Assembly (NCBI GenBank): GCA_025360345.1
Contig: JANYCJ010000135.1
Coordinates: forward strand, 1 to 33,550
Direction of reading: 5' to 3'
Length of the DNA: 33,550 nucleotides
From: Alphaproteobacteria bacterium
Lineage (GTDB): Bacteria; Pseudomonadota; Alphaproteobacteria; Rickettsiales; SXRF01
Shown: positions 16,741-25,307 of the stretch, piece by piece
Layout: each line of letters begins with the position of its first letter
How positions within the stretch are numbered: position 1 is the stretch's first letter
Notes under the pieces: model-generated
Told to the model about the DNA's origin: nothing
Database searches by the model: none
What the model saw: the letters and a program-made list of their open reading frames with translations, nothing else
Translations under genes and position numbers: made by a program

Positions 16741-17505
16741 TTATTTTGCCGCCATGCGCATGGCGCCGTCGAGGCGGATGGTTTCGCCGTTGATGGCGGT
16801 GTTTTCAATGAGATGCTTGACTAGCAGGGCGTATTCCTCGGGGAAGACCAGACGGGATGGGAAGGGAATGGAGGCTTCGAGGGCGCTTCGCACTTCTTCG
16901 GCCATGCCGCTCACCATGGGTGTGTCTACGGGGCCGGGGGCGATGGCATTGACGCGGATGCCGAGGCGGGCGAATTCGCGCGCGGCGGGAAGGGTGAGGC
17001 TTATGACCGCGCCTTTGGAGGCAGCGTAGGCGGCTTGACCAGTCTGTCCCTCATAGGCGGCGATGGAGGCAGTGTTGATGATAATGCCACGCTCGCCATC
17101 GGGGGTGAGGGGCTCGCATTGCTGCATGGCTTCGGCGGCGAGGCGCAGCACGTTGAAGGTGCCGCTGATATTGACGTTCAGGACATGGTTGAAGGTTTCA
17201 AGCTTCATGGGGCCTTCGCGCCCGAGGATGCGGCCCGCGCCTAAAACGCCCGCGCAGTTGACGACGATGCGGGCGGGGCCGTGGGCGTTTTCGGATTTTG
17301 CAATGGCGCCGCGCACGCTATTTTCATCGGTGACATCGCAGGTGCAGGCCACGCCGCCGATGCTTGCGGCGAGCTCTTCGGCGGCGTCGCGGTTTCGGTC
17401 CAGCAGTGCTACGCGAACACCGTAAAGCGCGAGGAGGCGGGCGGTGGCAGCGCCCAGGCCGGAGCCCCCGCCGGTGATTATGGCTGATTGGTCGGCGAGG
17501 TGCAT
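16741..17505 (-). CDS. SDR oxidoreductase, 3-hydroxyacyl-CoA dehydrogenase type 2-like (HSD10-like)
   Basis: SAIITGGGSGLGAATARLLA (TGxxxGxG), NCAGVLGAGR, YAASKGAVISLTLPAAREFARLGIRVNAIAPGPVDTPM; strongly HSD10-like layout. Confidence 0.88.
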   Translation of the reverse strand: MHLADQSAIITGGGSGLGAATARLLALYGVRVALLDRNRDAAEELAASIGGVACTCDVTDENSVRGAIAKSENAHGPARIVVNCAGVLGAGRILGREGPMKLETFNHVLNVNISGTFNVLRLAAEAMQQCEPLTPDGERGIIINTASIAAYEGQTGQAAYAASKGAVISLTLPAAREFARLGIRVNAIAPGPVDTPMVSGMAEEVRSALEASIPFPSRLVFPEEYALLVKHLIENTAINGETIRLDGAMRMAAK

Positions 17506-18639
17506 TCAGGCTCCCATTTCTTTGGCGATGACGAGGCGCTGGATGTCGCTGGTGCCTTCATAAAGCTGGCAGACGCGCATGTCGCGGTAAATCCGCTCCA
17601 GCGGGAAGTCGCGGACGTAACCATAGCCGCCGAGGGTCTGGATGGCGCAGGAAGTGACGCGCTCGACCATTTCGGAGGCAAAAAGTTTGGCCATGCAGGC
17701 TTCCTTAAGGCAGGGCTCATTTGCATCGCGCAGGGATGCCGCATGATGGAGCAGCTGGCGGGCGGCTTCCAGTTCGGTGGCCATGTCGCTTAGGCGGAAG
17801 GCGACAGCCTGGTGCTCGATGATGGGTTTGCCGAAGGTGATGCGCTCTTTGGCGTAGGCATGGGCGGTTTCCAGCGCGGCGCGGGCAAGGCCCACGGCCT
17901 GGGCTGCGATGCCGATACGGCCACCTTCCAGGTTGGAAAGCGCGATCTTGTAGCCTTCGCCTTCCTTGCCCAGCAGGTGGGTGGCGGGGATGCGCATGTC
18001 GTCGAACTGGAGCACGGCGGTGTCGGAGGAGAGCTGGCCGAGCTTATGTTCGAGTTTGGCGACGGTGTAGCCGTGAGTTTTTGTGGGAACGATGAAGCAG
18101 GAAATGCCTTTTTTGCCAGCGGATTTATCGGTGACGGCAAAGACGAGGGTGAGGTCTGCGTGTTTACCAGAGGTGATGAACTGCTTGGTGCCGTTTAGCA
18201 CATAATGATCCCCATCTTTGGCGGCGAAGGTGCGCAGGGCGGCAGCGTCGGAGCCTGCCTGCGGTTCGGTGAGGGCGAATGCGCCGAGGAGTTTGCCGGT
18301 GGCGATGGGGGTGAGGAATTGTTCTTTCTGCCAGTCGTTAGCGAATTTGAGCAGGCCTGCGCCGACGAGGGAATTCTGCACGCTCATGATGGTGGAAAGG
18401 GAGCCGTCGGCTGCGGCGATTTCTTCTACAGCGAGGGCCATGGAGATATAATCCGCGCCTGCGCCGCCATAGGTTTCGGGAATGAGCATTCCCATGAGTC
18501 CGAGTTCGCCCATGGCCTTGACTTCTTCGGCGGGGAAGCGGCTTTCCGCGTCGCGCGCGGCTGCGCCGGGGGCGATGCTTTCGCGGGCGAAGCTCTTGGC
18601 CATATCGCGGATGAGGATCTGGGTTTCGGTGAGTTTCAT
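17506..18639 (-). CDS. Acyl-CoA dehydrogenase
   Basis: FALTEPQAGSDAAALRT, YVLNGTKQFITSG, RITFGKPIIEHQAVAFRLSDMATELEAARQLLHHAA, QTLGGYGYVRDFPLERIYRDMRVCQLYEGTSDIQRLVIAK: full ACAD signatures. Confidence 0.95.
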   Translation of the reverse strand: MKLTETQILIRDMAKSFARESIAPGAAARDAESRFPAEEVKAMGELGLMGMLIPETYGGAGADYISMALAVEEIAAADGSLSTIMSVQNSLVGAGLLKFANDWQKEQFLTPIATGKLLGAFALTEPQAGSDAAALRTFAAKDGDHYVLNGTKQFITSGKHADLTLVFAVTDKSAGKKGISCFIVPTKTHGYTVAKLEHKLGQLSSDTAVLQFDDMRIPATHLLGKEGEGYKIALSNLEGGRIGIAAQAVGLARAALETAHAYAKERITFGKPIIEHQAVAFRLSDMATELEAARQLLHHAASLRDANEPCLKEACMAKLFASEMVERVTSCAIQTLGGYGYVRDFPLERIYRDMRVCQLYEGTSDIQRLVIAKEMGA

Positions 18640-19832
18640 GCGCGAATCCTTTCCACGGCCATGGCTACGGCTTCTCCGCCGCCGATGCAGAGGGCGGCCA
18701 CGCCTTTGCTAAGGTCGTATTTGGCGAGGGCGTTTAAAAGCGTGACGAGGATGCGCGCGCCGGATGCGCCGATGGGGTGACCCATGGCGCAGGCGCCGCC
18801 GTGGATGTTCACCTTGTCGTGGGGGAGAGACAGTTCGCGCATGGCGGCGAGCACGACGACAGCGAAGGCTTCGTTGATTTCAAACGCATCGACCTGCGAC
18901 AGGCTCCAGCCGGTTTTTTCCATGAGTTTGGTGATGGCGGTGATGGGAGCGGTGGAAAACCACGCGGGGTCGGCGGCATGGGAGACATGGGCGGTGATGC
19001 GGGCGAGGGGGGAAAGGCCGAGGCGCGCGGCCTGCGATTCACGCATGAGGAGAAGGGAAGCGGCGCCGTCGGAGATGGAGCTGCTATTGGCGGCGGTGAC
19101 GGTGCCATCACGCGCGAAGGCGGGGCTGAGATGGGGGATTTTTTCCGGGCGGGCGCGTAGTACCTGGTCGTCCTTGTCTACGTTGATTTCACCTTTTTTG
19201 GTGGACCATCTCAGCGGGGTGATCTCGCGGGCGAAGGTGCCGTCTTCGGTAGCGGTTTTGGCACGCTGGAGGGAGGTCAGGGCGAAGCCGTCCTGCTGCT
19301 CGCGGGTGAAGCCGAAATGCGAGGCGGTGGCTTCGGCATAGGTTCCCATGAGCTTGCCTTCATACGCGTCCTGCAGGCCGTCGGTGAACATATGGTCGAG
19401 CAGGGGAGCGTTGCCGAGGCGGTAGCCGTCTCGGGATTTGGGGAGGAGATGGGGCGCGCCGCTCATGCTTTCCATGCCGCCGGCGATAATGATATTAGCA
19501 TTGCCTGCGATGATCTGGTCGTGGGCGAGCATGACGGCTTTGAGGCCGGAGCCACAGACTTTGCTGACCAGCGTGCAGGGGGTGGATTGGGGGAGATTTG
19601 CGGCGAGCGCGGCTTGGCGCGCAGGGGCCTGCCCCAGCCCCGCGGTGAGGACGCAGCCCATGATGACTTCGTCGATGGAAGAAGGCGCGAGGCCGGACTG
19701 GGCGATGATGGCGGAAATGGTGGCGGCGGCGAGCTTAGGGGCGCTGAAATCCTTGAGTGCGCCTTGCAGGCCGCCAAGGGGGGTGCGGATGGCGGAGACG
19801 AGGACGACCGCATCATTATTTTGGGCATTCAT
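18636..19832 (-). CDS. Acetyl-CoA C-acyltransferase (thiolase)
   Basis: SAIRTPLGGLQGALKDFSAPKLAA, CTLVSKVCGSGLKAVMLA (nucleophile Cys), NEAFAVVVLAAMRELSL, NIHGGACAMGHPIGASGARILVTLL, ALCIGGGEAVAMAVER. Confidence 0.95.
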   Translation of the reverse strand: MNAQNNDAVVLVSAIRTPLGGLQGALKDFSAPKLAAATISAIIAQSGLAPSSIDEVIMGCVLTAGLGQAPARQAALAANLPQSTPCTLVSKVCGSGLKAVMLAHDQIIAGNANIIIAGGMESMSGAPHLLPKSRDGYRLGNAPLLDHMFTDGLQDAYEGKLMGTYAEATASHFGFTREQQDGFALTSLQRAKTATEDGTFAREITPLRWSTKKGEINVDKDDQVLRARPEKIPHLSPAFARDGTVTAANSSSISDGAASLLLMRESQAARLGLSPLARITAHVSHAADPAWFSTAPITAITKLMEKTGWSLSQVDAFEINEAFAVVVLAAMRELSLPHDKVNIHGGACAMGHPIGASGARILVTLLNALAKYDLSKGVAALCIGGGEAVAMAVERIRA

Positions 19833-21463
19833 AAGGCTTTGGCTCTTTCGCGCAGGACGTATTTCTGGATTTTGCCGGTGGGGGTTTTATCCAGGGGACC
19901 TAATACCACATGTTTGGGGCATTTGAAATGCGCGAGGTGTTCGCGGCAGAAAGCGATGATGTCGGCTTCGCTGGCGGCGGCACCATTTTTGAGCTCGACG
20001 AAGGCGCAGACGACTTCGCCCCAATGTTCATGCGGCTTGGCGACGACGGCGGCTTCCAGCACGGCGGGGTGGCGGTAGAGCACGGATTCCACGTCCAGCG
20101 AACAAATGTTTTCCGCGCCGGAGATGATGACGTCCTTGAGGCGGTCTTTGACTTCAATATAGCCGTCGGGGTGGCGGACGGCTAGGTCGCCGGTGTGATA
20201 CCAGCCGCCGTGGAAAATGGCTTCGTTCGCGCCGGGGTTTTTAAGGTAGCCTTTCATGACGACGTTGCCGCGCATCATGACTTCGCCAAGGGACTTGCCG
20301 TCCCATGGCAATTCTTCCATGGTGGCCTCGTCGGCGACCATCATGTGTTCGAGGGATATGTAGGGCACACCCTGCCGTGACTTCAGGAGAGCCTGCTCCG
20401 GGATGGGGAGCGCGTTCCATTCCTCATGCCAGGCGCAGGACATGTTGGGGCCGAAGACTTCGGTGCCGCCGTAAACATGGGTGACGTTGAAACCCATGCG
20501 GGCGGTTGCTTCCAGCACAGGGGCGGGAGGGGCGGAGCCTGCGGTCATGACTTCGACGGTGCGGGCGAGTTTGGGTTTCATCTCATCGGGGGCGTGGATG
20601 AGCAGGTTCAGCACCACGGGGGCGGCGGTGAAATGGGTGACCTTGTGTTTTTCAATCAGCGCAAAGATCTGGGCGGGGTCCATCTTGCGCAGGCAGATGT
20701 GGGTGCCGGCCTGCGCGGTTATGCTCCATGGGAAACACCAGCCGCTGGCGTGGAACATGGGCAATGTCCAGAGATATACGGGATGGGCGGGCATACTATT
20801 GAAGGCGAGCACGTTGCCCAGTGCGTTCAGATATGCGCCGCGGTGATGGTAGACCACGCCCTTGGGATTGCCTGTGGTTCCGGAAGTGTAGTTGAGGGAG
20901 ATGGCGTCCCATTCGTCCTGGGGGGCTTGCCACTGGTATTCGGGGCTTCCTTCTGCGAGGAGGCCTTCGTAGGTTTGGGTGCCTAAGAGTTCGCCTTCCT
21001 GAAAGGCGGGGTCGTCTATGCCGATGACCTCGGGGCGGGTATGTGCGTCCATCAGGACGAGGGCGGCGGCGATGAGGGCGGAATACTGGCGTTCTACGAG
21101 CAGGAGTTTTGTTTCGCTATGGGCCAGCATATGGGCGATCGTGGGTGCGTCGAGGCGGGTATTAAGCCCGTTGATAACAGCACCTGACATGGGTACGCCG
21201 AAATAGACCTCGAAATGGGCGGGGATGTTGGGGGCGATGATGGACACGGTGTGGCCGGTGCCGATGCCGCGAAGGCGCAACGCATGGGCGAGGCAGCGGC
21301 AGCGGGCATAGGTTTGCGCCCAGGTGTAGTGCTGGCCATTATGGATGAGGGAGGGGTGGTTTGGGAAAACCAGCGCGGCGCGGGTGAGGAAGCTGAGCGG
21401 GGTGAGGGGGACGTGGTTGGCGGCGTTCGGGGGGAGGTTCTGGTTGTAAATATTGGAGGTCAT
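19829..21463 (-). CDS. AMP-dependent acyl-CoA synthetase/ligase
   Basis: LNYTSGTTGNPKGVVYHHRGAYLNALGN (AMP-binding P-loop), HVYGGTEVFGP, GWYHTGDLAVRHPDGYIEVKDRLKDVIISGAENI, KTPTGKIQKYVLRERA. ATG 21463 (MTSNIYNQNLPPNAANHVPLTPL) preferred to track start. Confidence 0.93.
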   Translation of the reverse strand: MTSNIYNQNLPPNAANHVPLTPLSFLTRAALVFPNHPSLIHNGQHYTWAQTYARCRCLAHALRLRGIGTGHTVSIIAPNIPAHFEVYFGVPMSGAVINGLNTRLDAPTIAHMLAHSETKLLLVERQYSALIAAALVLMDAHTRPEVIGIDDPAFQEGELLGTQTYEGLLAEGSPEYQWQAPQDEWDAISLNYTSGTTGNPKGVVYHHRGAYLNALGNVLAFNSMPAHPVYLWTLPMFHASGWCFPWSITAQAGTHICLRKMDPAQIFALIEKHKVTHFTAAPVVLNLLIHAPDEMKPKLARTVEVMTAGSAPPAPVLEATARMGFNVTHVYGGTEVFGPNMSCAWHEEWNALPIPEQALLKSRQGVPYISLEHMMVADEATMEELPWDGKSLGEVMMRGNVVMKGYLKNPGANEAIFHGGWYHTGDLAVRHPDGYIEVKDRLKDVIISGAENICSLDVESVLYRHPAVLEAAVVAKPHEHWGEVVCAFVELKNGAAASEADIIAFCREHLAHFKCPKHVVLGPLDKTPTGKIQKYVLRERAKAL

Positions 21464-21531
21464 GCGAGGGCCCCGTGGGGTGCGCGGCGGAAGGGGAGGT
21501 GCATCTGGCATTGTCCGTGCTTCATTAGGTT

Positions 21532-21561
21532 ATTATACCTTAAGCGGGAGGATGGCGACAA
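21532..21561 (-). promoter_or_regulatory. Sigma70-like promoter for the acyl-CoA operon
   Basis: Minus strand reads TTGTCG - 18 nt - TATAAT (-35 at 21556-21561, -10 at 21532-21537), about 70 nt upstream of the ligase ATG. Confidence 0.5.
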
Positions 21562-21609
21562 GGTGATCTTTACTGCTGCGGGGGCGGATTAAATGGTCTA
21601 TGAGGGGAT

Positions 21610-22536
21610 ATGCAAAGAATTTCCGGTATAAAACGCTATATTGAAACGCATTTTGGCATGGTTTTGCTGGGGGGATGCGTGCTGGGGCTGGTGATGCCGG
21701 GCATGGAAAAACTGCCTAATTACACAGCGGTAGTGGTGCTGGCGTTACTGATGTTCATTTCCTGCTACCGGCTGGAGGGCGGTGGATTTGCTGCAATGCG
21801 GTGGAAAGATGTGACGATTTTCTGGTTTTGCCGCTATGGGCTGTTGCCGGTAGCGCTGTGGCTGGTCGCCTCGGTGGTGGTGCCGCAATACGCGGTGGGG
21901 GTGTTTTTGCTTTCAGTGGTGCCTGCCGGGGTTTCCAGCCCTGCTATCGCCTCGTTTTACGGGGGGCTGGTGGCGCCGGGATTCGCAATTGTAATTTTAA
22001 GCCAGCTGGCGACGCCGCTGCTGATTCCGCTCCAGTTTGCACTGCTGGGGCATCTGGGCGCGGGGACGGCCACAGAGGTGGTGCCTTCGCCGGTGGATTT
22101 GTTCCTGACGATGGTGTGGTGTATTTTTGTGCCGATCACCGTGTTCCTCTGCGTGCGAAAACAGGTGCGGCTCGCGGCTTATGTGCGGCGGCAGAACACG
22201 TTTTTTTCGATGCTGCTGATTGCGTTTGTCATCGCCATGGCGATTGCCAAGCAGCGCGATATCCTGTTGTCGCATATTCCGGATATGCTGGTTGCGCTGG
22301 TGGTCACGGTGCTGTGCTTTACAGCGTTCATGGTGGCGGCGTGGGTGTTTGCGTGGAAGCTGGAACGGGCAGAGCGGATCACGTTTTCCGTATGCTCTGC
22401 GTTTAACAATGCGGCACTGGGAGTGAGCCTTGCGCTGCTGCATTTCTCTGCCCCGATTATCCTGTTCGTGGCGGTGAGCGAAATTGCGTGGGCCTGTTTG
22501 CCGATGTTATTCGGCTTCTTCCTTCGCCGCGTTTAA
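21610..22536 (+). CDS. Bile acid:sodium symporter (SBF/ACR3-like) family transporter
   Basis: Polytopic; LLSVVPAGVSSPAIASFYGGL and FSVCSAFNNAALGVSLALLHFS are SBF/ACR3-type core segments. Confidence 0.75.
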   Translation: MQRISGIKRYIETHFGMVLLGGCVLGLVMPGMEKLPNYTAVVVLALLMFISCYRLEGGGFAAMRWKDVTIFWFCRYGLLPVALWLVASVVVPQYAVGVFLLSVVPAGVSSPAIASFYGGLVAPGFAIVILSQLATPLLIPLQFALLGHLGAGTATEVVPSPVDLFLTMVWCIFVPITVFLCVRKQVRLAAYVRRQNTFFSMLLIAFVIAMAIAKQRDILLSHIPDMLVALVVTVLCFTAFMVAAWVFAWKLERAERITFSVCSAFNNAALGVSLALLHFSAPIILFVAVSEIAWACLPMLFGFFLRRV

Positions 22537-23493
22537 TCTTCTTGATTGCGACTCTGCCAGGGGATGGTTTTGCTGCACCAGCTGCTTCAGGCGGTCTGCG
22601 TTGACATGAGTGTAGATTTGGGTGGTGGTGATATCGGAATGGCCCAGCAGCTCCTGTATTACGCGTAAATCCGCACCGCCGGAGAGCAGGTGGCTGGCGA
22701 AAGAATGGCGCAGTGTATGCGGGGAAAGCGACGCGGGATCGAGGCCGGATTCCAGGGCCAGCTGCTTGAGGATGACGCCGAATTGCTGGCGGGTGACGTA
22801 GCCCTCGGCACGGTGATAGGGAAAAAGATAGGGTGAGCTTTCGCCCTCACGCAGGAAGGTGGGACGGACGGCGATGTAGCGGGACAGGGCTTCACGCGAT
22901 TTGGCGCCCACGGGCACGAGCCGTTCTTTGTTGCCCTTGCCAGTGATGACGAGAAATTCGGTGGTGACAGCGGCCCTGCCCTCTTTCATTTGCAGGGCGG
23001 AAAGCTTGAGGCCGACCAGTTCGGAGACGCGTAAGCCTGCACCGTAAATCAGTTCCAGCATGGCGTTGGTGCGGAGGCCTTCGGGGCTGGCATCGGCGGC
23101 GGCGGTTTCGAGCAGGGTGAGGATGTCTTTTTCAGTCAGCGTTTTAGGCAGGCTACGGCCTTGTTTCGGAGTTTCCAGCGTGGCGGTGGGATTGTCGGCG
23201 CGGATTTTTTCGGTGTAAAGAAACTGGAAAAGCTGGCGCAGGGCGGAAAGCTTGCGGGCGATAGTGGCTGCGGAAAGATTGGATTTTCCGAGGAGGGAGA
23301 GGAATTGTTCGACGCCGGCGCGGTCTACGGTTTCAAAGCTGGTTTTCCGCTTGGCAAGGTGGCCGGAAAAGTCCTGCAGGTCGCGCTGGTAGGCGGCGAT
23401 GGTGTGGGGCGACGCGCCGCGCTCGGCCATCATCATTTCCAGAAAACCTTCGATGATGAGGCTGTTTCCGCCGCCGGGGGACGCTTTGGCCAT
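22507..23493 (-). CDS. xerD: Site-specific tyrosine recombinase XerD
   Basis: N-terminal SAM-like domain (MMAERGASPHTIAAYQRDL) and catalytic GLRVSELVGLKLS, TGKGNKERLVP, HTLRHSFASHLLSGGADLRVIQELLGHSDITTTQIYTHV. Start at 23493 (MAKAS) or 23508. Confidence 0.92.
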   Translation of the reverse strand: MAKASPGGGNSLIIEGFLEMMMAERGASPHTIAAYQRDLQDFSGHLAKRKTSFETVDRAGVEQFLSLLGKSNLSAATIARKLSALRQLFQFLYTEKIRADNPTATLETPKQGRSLPKTLTEKDILTLLETAAADASPEGLRTNAMLELIYGAGLRVSELVGLKLSALQMKEGRAAVTTEFLVITGKGNKERLVPVGAKSREALSRYIAVRPTFLREGESSPYLFPYHRAEGYVTRQQFGVILKQLALESGLDPASLSPHTLRHSFASHLLSGGADLRVIQELLGHSDITTTQIYTHVNADRLKQLVQQNHPLAESQSRRLNAAKEEAE

Positions 23494-23498
23494 GATTT

Positions 23499-23517
23499 GT
23501 TTACACATCGTTTACAC
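23499..23517. repeat. Direct repeat GTTTACAC x2 spaced 11 bp (start to start) at the xerD 5' end
   Basis: gtttacac atc gtttacac read directly. Confidence 0.6.
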
Positions 23518-23603
23518 TGACAGGCTATTATGCGATTTTTCCCTTCCTTATCAATAGTAAATGAGCATGGGCGTTTTTTCATCCATTCCTGAGGGGGTAT
23601 TCG

Positions 23604-25307
23604 GTGGCGCCTTCGCATAAAGCCCGGAAAATAGCATGGGCCGCTTGTGCTCTTGCGGCTTGCATCGTGGTGCCATTTGCCGGGCGGTATGTTTCTTACG
23701 CGCTCAATCCCGACTTTGTGGATAAGGACGCGCTGTTGCTTTATGTGATGTCGCGGTTTTATGACCCTGAGCTGTTTCCCAATGACTATGCTTACCATTA
23801 TATCCTTTCCCAATGGATGCCGGTGGGGTACGTGGCGCTTAACCGCGTATGGGCGCTGTTTTGCGATCCTGTAATTCTGCACCGGCTGCTGCGCTGCACG
23901 CTCTATTTTGCCTGTATGCCTTTTGTATGGTTTGCCTGTAAACGGGTGGGCGGAAGGGTACATGCGTTTGCGGGGCTGGTGCTTTATGCCACTTCCATTC
24001 ATTTTACATGGCGCATGGCGGGCGGAATGCCGCATAGCTTTGCTTTCCTGCTGCTATGGTGGGGGGTATGGGCACTGCTTGCCGGGCGGGCGCGGCAGCT
24101 GGCTGCCTGCACGGTGCTATCGGCCTCGCTTTATCCGGTTATTACCCCGGTGCTGGGGCTTATGCTTGCGGTGTGGGTGCTTTTCCCGTGCTTAACGACA
24201 GGCAAGGCGCAGGGCGCACTGCTATCAGCGCTGCGATGGCAGGATAAAATATTGTGGCTTGCGGTGCCGGGCATTTGCAGCTTCGCGCTGATCGCGCTGT
24301 TTGTGTGGCAGGGAGGCGCCGATTACGGGCCGTCCGTCGAGATGAGCAAGGATTATATTACTTATCCGGAGCTAGCCGATATGCCGGGGCTGGATCCGTT
24401 TCACTACATTCTGAAATGTTACGATAGGGCACATTTGCTGCTGGGAGAGCGGGGGGCGGGGGTACTTTCGGGGGTGGTTTTTTTACTTGGGTTGCTGGGG
24501 TTGGTGCTGATGACTGTGCGCGGCGCGCGGGCGCGCGGATTGCGGCCTTTCTTTATTTCGGCGGCGATTTGTTTCGGTGCAACCTTCATCTTCGATTGGG
24601 CGGTATCTTACCGGTATGCCATTTATACTTTGCCTATTTTGCTTACGTTTACCCTGCCGGTGGGCTTGCGATATGTTTGCGGGCTGATGCCCGGCAGGCA
24701 GTGGCGGGGCGCCTATTTTACCTTAGCGCTGTTGCTTTATGCAGGGATTTGCACACAAGTGGTGACTGCGTTTACCGGCTATAGCTTCAAGCTGGAGCCG
24801 GAGAGCAAGCCGTTGCTGAATTTTATCCGGTCTCTTCCCAAAAATGTGTTGCTGGCGGGCTGGCCGGATTACAGCCAGTTGCAATTCATTCCCTATCTTG
24901 CCCAGCGGCAAATGCTAGTCATGGATTTTTCGTATACGCTGGCGCACCGAAAATATATTCTTGAGATGCGGCGGCGTATGCATGTTTTCAACCAGGCTTA
25001 CTTTGGCAAGCGTGAAGCCCCGCTGCTTACGCTACGCGATGAGTTCGGGGTTGATTACCTGATTATTAATACCGAGCAGCTTAGCACTTCAGAGCCACCG
25101 GAGTATTTTACTGCCTTCGATAAGGAAATCGGAACGCTGTGGGATGAACCGGGGGATTTTTATGTGCTGTCGCTTTACACAAAGGCTGGGGTTTTCCGTG
25201 ACGGCCCGTGGCAGGTTCTGGATTTGCATAAGCTTTCGCAACCGGGCATGATCTTGGGCGGCATATTATCCGATAGTGAAAGGGCTTATTGTGGCACCAT
25301 CGCATAA
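23604..25307 (+). CDS. Polytopic membrane protein, GT-C-like (paralog B)
   Basis: GTG start with SD gagggg. VAPSHKARK...LLLYVMSRFYDPELFPNDYAYHYILSQWMPVGY...RDEFGVDYLIINTEQL...GPWQVLDLHKL, then a 24-aa C-terminal extension running into the next gene. Confidence 0.75.
   Translation: MAPSHKARKIAWAACALAACIVVPFAGRYVSYALNPDFVDKDALLLYVMSRFYDPELFPNDYAYHYILSQWMPVGYVALNRVWALFCDPVILHRLLRCTLYFACMPFVWFACKRVGGRVHAFAGLVLYATSIHFTWRMAGGMPHSFAFLLLWWGVWALLAGRARQLAACTVLSASLYPVITPVLGLMLAVWVLFPCLTTGKAQGALLSALRWQDKILWLAVPGICSFALIALFVWQGGADYGPSVEMSKDYITYPELADMPGLDPFHYILKCYDRAHLLLGERGAGVLSGVVFLLGLLGLVLMTVRGARARGLRPFFISAAICFGATFIFDWAVSYRYAIYTLPILLTFTLPVGLRYVCGLMPGRQWRGAYFTLALLLYAGICTQVVTAFTGYSFKLEPESKPLLNFIRSLPKNVLLAGWPDYSQLQFIPYLAQRQMLVMDFSYTLAHRKYILEMRRRMHVFNQAYFGKREAPLLTLRDEFGVDYLIINTEQLSTSEPPEYFTAFDKEIGTLWDEPGDFYVLSLYTKAGVFRDGPWQVLDLHKLSQPGMILGGILSDSERAYCGTIA

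Noticed and set aside
17812-20986. Several plus-strand ORFs opposite the acyl-CoA operon (17812..18198, 18205..18780, 19317..20078, 20426..20986)
   Set aside because: Antisense to well-conserved ACAD, thiolase and ligase genes; compositionally biased and without motifs.
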